NCBI GenBank assembly: GCA_030612445.1
Contig: JAUWNW010000011.1
Span: forward strand, 1-41,335
Direction of reading: 5' to 3'
Length of the DNA stretch: 41,335 nt
Source: Candidatus Aminicenantota bacterium
Lineage (GTDB): Bacteria > Acidobacteriota > Aminicenantia > Aminicenantales > Aminicenantaceae
Under the pieces are notes generated by a model, which had not been told where the DNA came from, searched no databases, and saw only the letters and a list, made by a program, of their open reading frames with translations. The translations under genes were made by a program, and so were the position numbers. Below are positions 8,308 to 16,760 of this stretch, piece by piece. Position 1 is the first letter of the stretch. Every line of letters begins with the position of its first letter.

Positions 8308-8353
8308 TTACTCCTAATTTTCTTTACATTTCACAGTCTTGTGGGGGAGGAGG

Positions 8354-9385
8354 TTAGAAACTGAAGAAATAGATCAAACTGATTCCATATTCGTTGCCGC
8401 TTAGATTTGTTTTGATTTCGTTTTCTGTTTTCTTAGCCATATGGAGCTTAAAATAGATCTTTATAGCCATGGATTTGATTATTTGCAAATGGGTTCCCAT
8501 AAGAAGGTTATAGCCGAGTAATGAGCCGGTTGTTTCTGTGATTGCAAAGCTCTCCGGATATTCTTCTTTATAATTAAAATAGTCCCCTCCAATTCCTGCG
8601 AAAGGAGAAAATTTCCCGAAATGGGGCGAGTAAAATACAGTTAATGAAAGCGGCATCATTGAGAACTTGATTTCTTCATCGGTATAGGAGGTGCTGCCTT
8701 TAGCGGCCATATAATTAAAATCCAAAGCTATTCCTAGATCTTCTTTGGGGCTTAAGGGATAGAGCAAGCTTAATCCTCCTCCCAGGGAGAACATATTTGA
8801 CCCATATAGATCCTGAAAGTCTGCATCGTGAGGGAAATAGAGGCCGCTGTTGATAGAAATTCCGAGTTTTTGATTGCTGGTTAACCGTTCCCTTTCCATA
8901 ACTTTTTTAATTTCAGGCCGGATGGGAGTTTCTTCAACTTTGCCAGCAGGTTTTTCTGCTTCTTGTTTTTCCTTTTTTTCTTCTATGGGTGGTTCAATTT
9001 TGAAATATATCAAGATCCCGTCCTCTTTTTCTTCAATAGAATAGGATGGAATGTTTTCTTCCAGGTCAAAAACAACCCTGGTTACATCAGGCTGGTTTTT
9101 TGCGGTTCTAACTCGTTGAACACCGGAATCATTGATTTCGATTTCAGGCTCACAGGTATAACTATTAACCTGCAATAAATCCATAACTAAACGGTTGGGG
9201 TTGAAAAGCGTGAAGCTTTCATAGTTTGAGATAGGATTGATCACTAATTTTACTTCTAACTGGTTTTCTGTTTTATTTATGATAATTTCAGACAGTTCAG
9301 AATCAGGTGGGGATTGAGCTGAGATTATGGCAGGTAAAAGCGTAAGAGCCATTGTTAAACATATACAAATATTTTTCTTCTTCAA
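8354..9385 (-). CDS. AMIN-domain outer-membrane-type beta-barrel protein
   Basis: The 343-residue protein has a Sec signal peptide (1-23, ending IISAQ), an AMIN-like domain (about 31-130, with FTLFNPNRLVMDLL, VQRVRTAKNQPDVTRVVFDL and GILIYFK), a Glu/Lys-rich linker (131-170), and a C-terminal half with alternating hydrophobic strands ending in the aromatic tail ISLIYFFSF, the mark of an eight-strand-type outer-membrane barrel. AMIN domains bind cell wall and direct amidases or secretins to the envelope, so this protein may tie the outer membrane to peptidoglycan, much as OmpA does with a different domain. The start is TTG at 9385, behind the strong ribosome site GAGGAGG, and a TTGACA-17-TATAAA promoter lies upstream. 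ksgA and ftsK follow on the same strand. The partner enzyme is unknown. Confidence 0.75.
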   Translation of the reverse strand: MKKKNICICLTMALTLLPAIISAQSPPDSELSEIIINKTENQLEVKLVINPISNYESFTLFNPNRLVMDLLQVNSYTCEPEIEINDSGVQRVRTAKNQPDVTRVVFDLEENIPSYSIEEKEDGILIYFKIEPPIEEKKEKQEAEKPAGKVEETPIRPEIKKVMERERLTSNQKLGISINSGLYFPHDADFQDLYGSNMFSLGGGLSLLYPLSPKEDLGIALDFNYMAAKGSTSYTDEEIKFSMMPLSLTVFYSPHFGKFSPFAGIGGDYFNYKEEYPESFAITETTGSLLGYNLLMGTHLQIIKSMAIKIYFKLHMAKKTENEIKTNLSGNEYGISLIYFFSF

Positions 9386-9447
9386 TTTGTCCTCCTCAGA
9401 AGGGTATATATAGTTTCTGTTTGTACGGTTAACAGAAATGAAGTCTT

Positions 9448-9476
9448 TTTATAATCGAAATACAGGTTTTTGTCAA
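9448..9476 (-). promoter_or_regulatory. predicted sigma70 promoter of the AMIN-ksgA-ftsK run
   Basis: On the - strand, -35 TTGACA (9476-9471), a 17-bp spacer and -10 TATAAA (9453-9448), a near-consensus match. Transcription should begin about 9441, leaving a leader of about 55 bases before the TTG start at 9385. Confidence 0.75.
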
Positions 9477-9497
9477 CTTAGGTTTTGCGAGGGAATC

Positions 9498-12161
9498 TTA
9501 TTTGATATAGCCCAAGGCTTTTAGTCTTTCTTCCAGTTCTTTGCGGATTTTTCCTTTTTGGTAGATCTTGTTTTTAGTCTTCTTAGCTTCTAAATAATAA
9601 GGCCTAATTATTTCTACTAATCTTTGCTTTAGTTTTGTTTCTTTTGTGGCCAAATTATTTTGTTCTTTGGGGTCATTCTCAAGATCAAATAATTCAATAT
9701 CGAAAGGAGAACCCTCAAGTTTTGATTCTCTCTCATTCAAGATGAGTTTATAGCCTTTAGTATGTGCGGATATTCTTTGAAGGAGAAAAATATAATGGTG
9801 CTGATTATCGTATCGAGGAATAAATTTGTATCCGATCGATAGTCTGGATTCCTTTTCTTCATTTTTTATCATCTTTAATAAACTGCTTCCGTCAAAATGG
9901 CTGCCAGAGAAATTGATGTTTAGGATATCCAGGATAGTGGGGCCAATGTCGATTTCTCTGGTGATATTCCTGATTCTTTTTTTTCTGTATTGTGATTTAG
10001 GGAATTTGATAATGAGAGGAATATGCAGGACTTCCTCATAAAGTGTATCAAAATGAAGCCATCCCTGGTGTTCATAAAACTCCTCTCCATGATCAGATGT
10101 TAAAATTATTATGGTTTTATTGTAGATGTTTATTTCTTTAAGCATTTTAATAATAGGCTTTATTAAACATTCATCTGTATACCTTATTTCACCATCATAA
10201 AGAGAAATAAGGTTATTTCTTTCCTTGTTCGTTAGCTCAGGAATTTTGCCTTCCTTTTCCTGCAATATTTTATAGGGATCGACTGCTTCCCATTTAGCAT
10301 CTTCCGGCGAAAACATTTTATTATAAGGAGAAGGGGGAGAATAGGGGCCATGAATTTCATAGGTATGCAAAAATAGAAAGAAGTTTTGATTTTTATATGT
10401 ATTGATCCAATTTTTTGCTTGTTTGAAAAGATTTTCCGGATAGTCATTCATTTCTCTTGTGTTTTCCAGGTAAAAATCAAATCCCTTGGGAAATCCAAAT
10501 TTAGCACTTAGCCAGCCTCCACCAGTAATAGCACCTGTTAGATAGTTGTTTTCTCTGAAATAATCGGCCAGTGTATTTATATCCGGGGCAAGTTCCAAAC
10601 CAGCTTCTGAAGAATTATCATAGAGCTTATGAGAAACAGGATATAGTGAGGTCAACATAGACATATGCGAAGGCAATGTCAGAGGTGAATGGCTATAACA
10701 ACGTTCAAATAAAACGCTATCAGCAGCTAATTCATCTATGTTCGGGCTAGTGTTCCTATGATAACCAAAACATCCTAAATGGTCCGCTCTTAGAGTATCT
10801 AGAGAAATCATAATAATGTTGATTTTTCTATTTGATTTATCACTTGATGTGCCTGTCAAAGTGTTTTGGAAAATCACAGGATTGAACCAGCAGGACAAAT
10901 CATTAACTATGGTTTTGTTTTTATTGGTTATAAAGCTGATTTTTACTTTTTTATTTTTATAGGCTGATAAATCAATCTTTTCTGTGAAAACTTTTCGCTC
11001 TTTTGATCTCCCGAAAGGATTCAGGTTTTTTGAAAATAGCAAAGTTTGATGACCATTTTCATAAAGAATGATTTCAAATTTTACCCCGTCCCCTTTTTTA
11101 GTCCAGGCCTCTTTTAATAAACCGTATTTAAAATCCAGGATTGCAGACTCTGGAATTTTGAGTTGAAATTGGAAACAGCTGTCAGGGGGAGCAAAAATTG
11201 TATTTAGTGTCTGATTATCGACCCTAACTTTTTTCTTGATAAAATATGGGTTTTCCCCTGACCCTAAATCTAATAAGTGAAATCCATTTTGTATTTGGTA
11301 AAGACGTTGGAATGTTTGATTCTCTTTGAGGATGGAATATATAGCCTTATAATTTCCGGGAGGTTTTTTCTTTTTATTTCCGGGGGGACGTTTAATTAAG
11401 ATCAAATCCTTTGCGCTGCTGATCTGGATATTTTCCAGAATTAGGTTTTCTTTTTCATTGTGAGGAGCCAATAATTTTGTTGTTTGAAATCCGATTTTTA
11501 TTTGATGTTTCCCAGATTTAACATTATGATTAAAATTATAAATTTTTCTTGGATTGATGATGATGCTTTTTAAGAGGTTATTATCTAGAAAGATTTTTAC
11601 TTCCGGAGAATAGAGAGTTCCTTTCCCGCTTCCTGCAAAAATTTTAAAATTTACTTCCCCTTGAGGTAAATAGAGGTCATGACTCTTGAAATATTTATCC
11701 TTAGGAAGAATTATCCAATCTTTGTAAGCAAATTCCTTATAATCTGTATAGATCTCTGGTTGAATAACCTGCTTCATTCTAGTCCAGTTCCACCCTGTTG
11801 ATGCTTTTTGAGAGCTTCCAATAAATTTAAGTTCTTGATTGTTGTTTATGACTTTCATTCCCTCAGGTGGTTTTGACTCATCTTCTCCCAAGAGAGGAAA
11901 CGGGGCAGGGATTGCCCAATATGTATTTTTTTCCTGATTAAGCTTTAATAAGAAAAATTCTTCTGTTTTGAGTTTCTCTTCAACCTTTTTTAATTGTTCA
12001 GAAAGATTGATTAAAGGGGATTGAATAACATTTTTTCGGCTTAGGTTGTCAATAAAACGAAAAGGCATGCGGTCTTTTTTGCAGGATATAACCATTAAGA
12101 GAATAATTAAGAAAATAATAAGGAAGGAAGACTTACAAAATGCTTTAATGATTTTTCGCAT
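9498..12161 (-). CDS. sulfatase-fold lipoprotein with Thr at the nucleophile position
   Basis: The 887-residue protein opens with a lipoprotein signal (hydrophobic stretch, then VISC with Cys27). Residues 30-440 are beta-rich and unrecognised, possibly one or two carbohydrate-binding-like sandwiches. Residues 447-880 are an alkaline-phosphatase-superfamily sulfatase domain: metal site SLDTLRADHLGCFGY (D455), HTYEIHGPY, and LTSDHGEEFYEHQGW (D690, H691). Sulfatases need Cys or Ser in C/S-x-P-x-R for conversion to formylglycine; here the motif is T495-L-P-S-H499. Thr is the nucleophile in phosphoethanolamine and lipoteichoic-acid transferases of the same superfamily, so a phospho-substrate or a non-sulfatase reaction is possible. 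The C-terminal ELFDLENDPKEQNNLA is typical of sulfatase relatives. It is transcribed away from the ACP operon. No strong ribosome site is seen before its ATG. Confidence 0.82.
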   Translation of the reverse strand: MRKIIKAFCKSSFLIIFLIILLMVISCKKDRMPFRFIDNLSRKNVIQSPLINLSEQLKKVEEKLKTEEFFLLKLNQEKNTYWAIPAPFPLLGEDESKPPEGMKVINNNQELKFIGSSQKASTGWNWTRMKQVIQPEIYTDYKEFAYKDWIILPKDKYFKSHDLYLPQGEVNFKIFAGSGKGTLYSPEVKIFLDNNLLKSIIINPRKIYNFNHNVKSGKHQIKIGFQTTKLLAPHNEKENLILENIQISSAKDLILIKRPPGNKKKKPPGNYKAIYSILKENQTFQRLYQIQNGFHLLDLGSGENPYFIKKKVRVDNQTLNTIFAPPDSCFQFQLKIPESAILDFKYGLLKEAWTKKGDGVKFEIILYENGHQTLLFSKNLNPFGRSKERKVFTEKIDLSAYKNKKVKISFITNKNKTIVNDLSCWFNPVIFQNTLTGTSSDKSNRKINIIMISLDTLRADHLGCFGYHRNTSPNIDELAADSVLFERCYSHSPLTLPSHMSMLTSLYPVSHKLYDNSSEAGLELAPDINTLADYFRENNYLTGAITGGGWLSAKFGFPKGFDFYLENTREMNDYPENLFKQAKNWINTYKNQNFFLFLHTYEIHGPYSPPSPYNKMFSPEDAKWEAVDPYKILQEKEGKIPELTNKERNNLISLYDGEIRYTDECLIKPIIKMLKEINIYNKTIIILTSDHGEEFYEHQGWLHFDTLYEEVLHIPLIIKFPKSQYRKKRIRNITREIDIGPTILDILNINFSGSHFDGSSLLKMIKNEEKESRLSIGYKFIPRYDNQHHYIFLLQRISAHTKGYKLILNERESKLEGSPFDIELFDLENDPKEQNNLATKETKLKQRLVEIIRPYYLEAKKTKNKIYQKGKIRKELEERLKALGYIK

Positions 12162-12253
12162 TTGTTGGTTTTATCCGATAAAATGTATTCTACCAGAGCG
12201 TTAAGAGTTTTTAAAGCGAGAAAATATTTGAGGAATTCCAGCTTGACAACGCC

Positions 12254-12282
12254 TTGACACCATAGATGATTTTGTTTAGCAT
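12254..12282 (+). promoter_or_regulatory. predicted sigma70 promoter of the ACP-SDR-ligase operon
   Basis: -35 TTGACA (12254-12259), a 17-bp spacer and -10 TAGCAT (12277-12282). A second TTGACA lies exactly 11 bp upstream (12243-12248), close to one helical turn. Transcription is expected near 12289, about 35 bases before the ATG at 12324. Confidence 0.6.
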
Positions 12283-12323
12283 GATTTATTAACGTTAGTA
12301 GGAATAACCAAAGAGATAATCGA

Positions 12324-12632
12324 ATGGTTGACCGAAATAAAATAGAGCAAATAATCTTTGAGGCCATTGAGGATTTAAATTTTCAACGCCCCCAAGAGGA
12401 CCAGCTGAAGAAATCGGAGGATACGGTTTTATTCGGCTATTCCGGGCAGCTGGATTCCCTTGGACTTGTTGACTTGGTCCTGGCTGTTGAACAAAAAATA
12501 ACGGAGAAGTTGGACAAGGTTGTGACGCTGGCCGATGAAAAGGCAATGTCGCAAAAGAAGAGTCCTTTTCGGACAGTTGGTTTTTTAGCAGAATACATAT
12601 GTCAGCTTCTGGAAGAGGAAAAAGATGGATAA
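12324..12632 (+). CDS. acyl carrier protein-like protein
   Basis: At 102 residues this matches the PP-binding carrier fold: helix 1 (NKIEQIIFEAIEDL), a loop, then GQLDSLGLVDLVLAVEQKI, in which Ser45 of D-S-L is the expected phosphopantetheine site, and a last helix (TVGFLAEYICQLLEEE). It would hold an acyl group as a thioester for the neighbouring reductase and ligase. It is a little longer than fatty-acid ACP and lies beside pathway genes rather than fatty-acid genes, so it is probably a dedicated carrier. The ATG at 12324 has only a weak AGAG upstream. Its 3' end overlaps the SDR gene by 8 bp, which suggests translational coupling. It is the first gene of a five-gene run reading right from the promoter at 12254-12282. 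Confidence 0.85.
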   Translation: MVDRNKIEQIIFEAIEDLNFQRPQEDQLKKSEDTVLFGYSGQLDSLGLVDLVLAVEQKITEKLDKVVTLADEKAMSQKKSPFRTVGFLAEYICQLLEEEKDG

Positions 12633-13326
12633 AAACCGAGTGATCCTGATTACAGGAACGAGAAAGGGGATTGGAAATTATCTATCTCGATATTATACGG
12701 AAAAAGGAGATCAGGTCATTGGTTGCAGCCGGAAGCCGCTAAAGTCCCAGTTACCCAACTACCATCATTTCTGTCTGGATGTATCTGATGAAAAATGTGT
12801 TAAAGAGCTGTTTGTAGAACTCTATAAAGCCTATCATCATCTAGATGTTTTAATCAATAATGCCGGTATTGCCTCGATGAACCATGCGCTCCTTACTCCT
12901 CTTGCAACCGTAAGAAAGATTTTTGAAACGAATTATTTTGGTACTTTTTTATTCTGCAGAGAAGCTGCAAAGTTGATGAGAAAAAACAATTTTGGACGGA
13001 TTGTCAACTTCACGACCGTGGCGGTTCCTTTAAAGTTGGAAGGAGAGGCAGTGTATGCTTCATCCAAGTCTGCGATTGAGACTTTAACCCGTGTATTAGC
13101 AAGAGAATTTGGTGCTGATAACATTACTGTTAATGCTATTGGCCCGACTCCTGTAAAGACGGATTTGATTAACTCACTGTCTGAGAAAAAACTAACAGCA
13201 TTGATTCAGCGCCAGGCCATCAATCGTTATGGTGAACTGAGAGACATCTCTAATGTGATCGATTTTTTCCTCCGCCCCGAAAGTGATTTTGTGACTGGAC
13301 AGGTTATTTATCTTGGGGGAATTTAG
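12625..13326 (+). CDS. short-chain dehydrogenase/reductase, FabG-like
   Basis: The 233-residue classical SDR has a Rossmann dinucleotide motif TGTRKGIG (10-17), NNAG (78-81) and a catalytic YASSK (Y144, K148). The catalytic Ser position appears as Thr in VNFTTVAVP (about T131), a conservative change. Between an ACP and an AMP-forming ligase, the simplest role is reduction of a beta-keto group on an ACP-bound chain; a free alcohol or sugar substrate is the alternative. It overlaps the ACP gene by 8 bp and its stop overlaps the ligase start by one base. It is close to FabG in length and motifs, but the context argues against the general fatty-acid enzyme. Confidence 0.85.
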   Translation: MDKNRVILITGTRKGIGNYLSRYYTEKGDQVIGCSRKPLKSQLPNYHHFCLDVSDEKCVKELFVELYKAYHHLDVLINNAGIASMNHALLTPLATVRKIFETNYFGTFLFCREAAKLMRKNNFGRIVNFTTVAVPLKLEGEAVYASSKSAIETLTRVLAREFGADNITVNAIGPTPVKTDLINSLSEKKLTALIQRQAINRYGELRDISNVIDFFLRPESDFVTGQVIYLGGI

Positions 13327-14672
13327 TGTTCATAGATTATATGCTACAAAAGTTTGAACACAATAAAACCAAAGACGCCATTATCTGGAACGATGAAGCA
13401 TATAGCTATGGCTGGCTTTTAGAGCAGATACAAAACTGGAAAGAAAAGGTCGAAAAACGGAAAATCCCCAAGGGCGCGGTTGTGATTCTGGAGGGGGACT
13501 TTTCTCCAAATGCTGTTGCCCTTTTTTTATGCTTGCTTGAGCATAGCTGTATCTTAGTCCCCCTTACGAGTACTGTTGCTGCCAAAAAACATACATTTAT
13601 GGAAATCGCCCAGGGAGAGGTCGCATTTTCTTTAGGTGATAGGGATAGTGTCAAGATAATGTTGCTTTCCCGAAAAGCTGACCACGAGTTTTATAGAAAA
13701 CTCAGACAATTGAATCATCCCGGGCTGGTGCTTTTTTCTTCCGGATCTACAGGAAAGAGTAAAGCTGCAGTGCACGATATGAAGAATTTATTAGAGAAAT
13801 TCAAGGTGCCGAGAAATTCTTTAAGGACCATCACTTTTCTGCTCTATGACCATATCGGCGGGGTAAATACCATGCTCTACACTCTGTCCAATACTGGGTG
13901 TATCGTCACGGTCCAGGACCGCAATCCAGATAGAGTCCTGAGCGCTGTAGAAAAATACCGGGTGGAACTACTACCGACTTCACCCACTTTCATTAACCTT
14001 ATTCTTTTAAGTGAGGCCTATACAAGATACACGCTTGATTCACTTAAAACAGTGACCTATGGCACAGAACCGATGGCCGAAAGTACTTTAAAAAAGTTTC
14101 ATAAGCTCTTTCCAAAAATCCGGTTATTGCAGACCTATGGGCTTTCTGAGCTCGGCATCCTCCGCTCGAAATCAAAAAGTTCGGATTCACTTTGGGTAAA
14201 AGTGGGGGGCGAGGGCTTCCAGACACGGATTGTGAATGGAATCCTTCAGATCAATGCCAAATCTGCCATGCTTGGTTATCTAAATGCCGAGAGCCCTTTT
14301 ACCGAAGATGGCTGGTTTAATACTGGAGATTATGTGCTGACAGATGGAGAATTTATTAAGATTCTAGGGAGACAATCAGAAATTATTAATGTGGGGGGAG
14401 AAAAAGTTTATCCTTCTGAGGTAGAAAGCGTGATTCTAGAAATGGAGAATGTGGCCGAAGTAACGGTCTATGGAGAGAAAAATTTCATCACTGGTAATAT
14501 CGTCTGCGCTAATGTAAGGTTATTTAAACATGAAGATCAGAAAAAATTCTCCCTGCGTCTACAACAAAATTGCAGCCAGATACTGGAAAATTATAAAATT
14601 CCCAGAAAAATCTCAATAATCACTGAAAAACTCCATAGTGAAAGATTTAAAAAAGTCCGAAGCCTTAATTGA
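13326..14672 (+). CDS. AMP-forming acyl ligase (ANL superfamily)
   Basis: The 448-residue protein is an adenylate-forming enzyme: P-loop SSGSTGKSK (138-146), YGTEPMAE (245-252), YGLSE (271-275), TGD (333-335) and GRQSEIINVGGEKVYPSEVE (348-367), the hinge and C-terminal subdomain. It would activate a carboxylic acid as acyl-AMP and pass it to the carrier Ser of the adjacent ACP or to CoA. The C-terminal catalytic lysine region normally reads P-x4-GK; here it is HSERFKKVRSLN, so the lysine is present but the glycine is not. It is about 50-100 residues shorter than acyl-CoA synthetases, with a compact N-terminus. The start is GTG at 13326, sharing one base with the SDR stop, so translation is coupled. 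The acid substrate is unknown. Confidence 0.85.
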   Translation: MFIDYMLQKFEHNKTKDAIIWNDEAYSYGWLLEQIQNWKEKVEKRKIPKGAVVILEGDFSPNAVALFLCLLEHSCILVPLTSTVAAKKHTFMEIAQGEVAFSLGDRDSVKIMLLSRKADHEFYRKLRQLNHPGLVLFSSGSTGKSKAAVHDMKNLLEKFKVPRNSLRTITFLLYDHIGGVNTMLYTLSNTGCIVTVQDRNPDRVLSAVEKYRVELLPTSPTFINLILLSEAYTRYTLDSLKTVTYGTEPMAESTLKKFHKLFPKIRLLQTYGLSELGILRSKSKSSDSLWVKVGGEGFQTRIVNGILQINAKSAMLGYLNAESPFTEDGWFNTGDYVLTDGEFIKILGRQSEIINVGGEKVYPSEVESVILEMENVAEVTVYGEKNFITGNIVCANVRLFKHEDQKKFSLRLQQNCSQILENYKIPRKISIITEKLHSERFKKVRSLN

Positions 14673-14673
14673 A

Positions 14674-15564
14674 ATGACTAAAACCATTGCCGTTACTGGG
14701 AAAGGCACTTCCAAGGAGGAGGATGTTCGCTCCAAATATCTTCTTAGTGTCGATCTTGAGGACATCCGCTACCAGGCAAAATCTGGACTGAATTTTCCCT
14801 TTCGGGTTCCTGAAATGGTTGAGCATATCCTCCAGTTTTTCGATGATAATTGTATTAAGGGCACCTTTTTTGTAGTAGGGAAAACAGCAAGGGAAATAGG
14901 AAGCTTGATTCAACAGGTTCATAAGACAGGGCATGAACTGGGATGTCATACCTATGACCACTTGCAATTGGACAGGATGACCCCAGAGATATTTAGGGAA
15001 AATCTTTTAAGGAATATTGACGTTTTAAACAGGCTCGGGGTTGACTCTGTTTATGGCTTTCGAGCTCCGGATTTTTCTTTAATTGAATCTACGCAATGGG
15101 CCTGGGAAGTCTTGAGTGAGCTTGGGTTTAGATATTCCAGCTCGGTTTTGCCGGCAAGAAATCCTCTTTACGGGTGGGATGGTTTCCCTACATGCCCATT
15201 GAGAATGGATAACGGACTGTGGGAATTACCGATTTCTATCACTTCGGTCATTGGTTTCAAAATACCTTTTGCCGGTGGGATATACCTGAGGTTTTTCCCA
15301 AAAATTGTGCTCCACCAATTCTGCAGGAAGCATCTTAAAAGAGGGAGTCCGCTAGTTGGATATATCCATCCATATGATATTGACACGGCGGAAAAGAAAT
15401 TCAAGGTGGAGAAAAACCCTTTTCTAAACAAGCTGGTTTATTATAACAGAAAATCTACTTTCACCAAGCTCGAGTTCCTTCTGAAAAGATATGTCCCTAT
15501 GAGATTCTTAGATTATGTGCATATTCTTGAAAAAAATATGGAAAAGAGTAATATCAATGCCTGA
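14674..15564 (+). CDS. polysaccharide deacetylase, NodB/DUF3473-like
   Basis: The 296-residue protein has the NodB-type deacetylase core: SVDLED (25-30, with D27 as base and metal ligand), GTFFVVG, the metal site HTYDH (H92, H96) and GFRAPDFSL (Arg-x-Pro). The later part (WELPIS, HPYDID) follows the DUF3473-type enzymes found in exopolysaccharide loci, which deacetylate N-acetyl sugars. There is no signal peptide, so a cytoplasmic glycolipid intermediate is the likelier substrate. The start is taken as ATG 14674, one base after the ligase stop; an in-frame GTG at 14638 would overlap the ligase by 35 bp. The ribosome-like AAGGAGGAGG at 14713-14722 precedes an ATG that is out of frame. It overlaps the GNAT gene by 8 bp. 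Confidence 0.85.
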   Translation: MTKTIAVTGKGTSKEEDVRSKYLLSVDLEDIRYQAKSGLNFPFRVPEMVEHILQFFDDNCIKGTFFVVGKTAREIGSLIQQVHKTGHELGCHTYDHLQLDRMTPEIFRENLLRNIDVLNRLGVDSVYGFRAPDFSLIESTQWAWEVLSELGFRYSSSVLPARNPLYGWDGFPTCPLRMDNGLWELPISITSVIGFKIPFAGGIYLRFFPKIVLHQFCRKHLKRGSPLVGYIHPYDIDTAEKKFKVEKNPFLNKLVYYNRKSTFTKLEFLLKRYVPMRFLDYVHILEKNMEKSNINA

Positions 15565-16624
15565 ATTCAGCATCCATAAAGGCCGTGATGAAGATGTAGG
15601 TGGCATAGCAAGGCTCCATGCCCAGATCTGGCCGGATGAATTTGTGGATACTAAAGCATATGCTTTGTTCTGGAGGTGGCTGTTTCAGGAGTATCCTGGC
15701 CCCAAGGGAGTGGTCATGGTTGGGACTGATTCCTATGGGAAAATTGTCGGCCAGAATGCATTAGCTCCCATAAAATTCTTAAGCCACGAGAAGATTTATA
15801 GTTCGGGATTTATTTGCCAGCTCATGGTAGATGAGGATTTTCGTAAAGAGATGTTGTTCCCCAAGCTGGAGATAGCTCTGCTTAGTAAGTATAAGGAATC
15901 CAATATTGATTTTGTGTACGGTTTGATCAATATTCCCCAGGTGTTGAGGGCTCATCTTGCTTTCGGGTTTAAGCAACTGGGCAATTTTCCTGTTTATGCC
16001 AGGCCATATGATTTAATGGTCTTTTCCCGTCGTTTTCTTAAAAACAGGTTCCTTTTTAGTCTATGCAGGCCATTTTTATATCTTGCGAGATGGCTTTTGC
16101 GTTTTACTTGGTGTTCTTTAAAACACAGCATAAAGATTCGCGAGTACAGCCGGTTTGATCATAAATTTGTATCTCTGTTGGATAAGGCCCAACACTATTT
16201 TCCTATCTCAACTCTTCGTACTCTTGATATTATGAACTGGCGTTTTAACCGTATGCCGGGGCGAGAGTATACTATCCTGGCTGCATCTGAGGGGTCTTTG
16301 GTGTGTGGTTATGTAGTAATGCGTTGTATGTCTATGAAAGGATTTAAGGTTCTGGCCATTGTGGATATTTTATTTCCTCCAGAGCGCAAAGATATTGGGA
16401 AGGCGCTTTTGCGGTCGGTTCATCAGGAGGCGGTTAAGGAAAGAGTGGATATGAGTGCCTGCTTGCTCAGTCCCTATGACCCTCTATTGCCTGTTTTGAA
16501 AAAATTTCTCTATATCAAGACGCCGGAAAAATTTACCCTTATTGTACATTCTTCTAAGAAAGATCTTTCCGATACACAGTTTGCAGATTGGCATCTTTCT
16601 TGGTTTAACCATGACTCCGTTTAA
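15557..16624 (+). CDS. GNAT-like N-acetyltransferase
   Basis: The 355-residue protein starts with a GNAT pattern (FSIHKGRDEDVGGIARLHAQIWP, then a strand at GFICQLMVDEDFRKEMLFPKLEIALL) and has a second GNAT-like half near the C-terminus (GYVVMRCMSMKGFKVLAIVDILFPPERKDIGKALLRSVHQEA), so it may be a two-domain acyltransferase of the kind found in polysaccharide and peptide pathways. The acetyl-CoA loop is not clear in either half. The start is ATG 15557, inside the end of the deacetylase gene after GAAAAGAG; an in-frame ATG at 15515 would add 14 residues. Following a deacetylase, it could re-acylate the freed amine with another acyl group, perhaps one carried by the ACP; this is inference. It is the last gene of the first run, followed by a new promoter. 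Confidence 0.7.
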   Translation: MPEFSIHKGRDEDVGGIARLHAQIWPDEFVDTKAYALFWRWLFQEYPGPKGVVMVGTDSYGKIVGQNALAPIKFLSHEKIYSSGFICQLMVDEDFRKEMLFPKLEIALLSKYKESNIDFVYGLINIPQVLRAHLAFGFKQLGNFPVYARPYDLMVFSRRFLKNRFLFSLCRPFLYLARWLLRFTWCSLKHSIKIREYSRFDHKFVSLLDKAQHYFPISTLRTLDIMNWRFNRMPGREYTILAASEGSLVCGYVVMRCMSMKGFKVLAIVDILFPPERKDIGKALLRSVHQEAVKERVDMSACLLSPYDPLLPVLKKFLYIKTPEKFTLIVHSSKKDLSDTQFADWHLSWFNHDSV

Positions 16625-16667
16625 TAAAGTTATTTATTAGAGTAATCCTCATTTTTAATTCTTTACC

Positions 16668-16696
16668 TTGACAAAAATATGGCTATTTCTTAATAT
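16668..16696 (+). promoter_or_regulatory. predicted sigma70 promoter of the B12 radical SAM operon
   Basis: -35 TTGACA (16668-16673), a 17-bp spacer and -10 TAATAT (16691-16696). Transcription is expected near 16703, giving a leader of about 58 bases before the ATG at 16761. It separates the radical SAM run from the ACP run. Confidence 0.7.
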
Positions 16697-16760
16697 GTCC
16701 CCTGAGAAAAAAAAGAAACATTAAATAAATATTAGGTTTTTTTATTGAATCCAAGAAACT

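Noticed and set aside
9498-12161. Lipoteichoic acid synthase or EptA identity for the sulfatase-fold gene
   Set aside because: Those enzymes have several membrane helices at the N-terminus; this one has a lipoprotein signal and a soluble N-terminal region. Only the Thr nucleophile position is shared.
14713-14725. Strong ribosome-like AAGGAGGAGG followed by ATG inside the deacetylase gene
   Set aside because: The ATG is out of frame with the NodB core and directly abuts the site; the sequence codes for Lys-Glu-Glu in the real frame.
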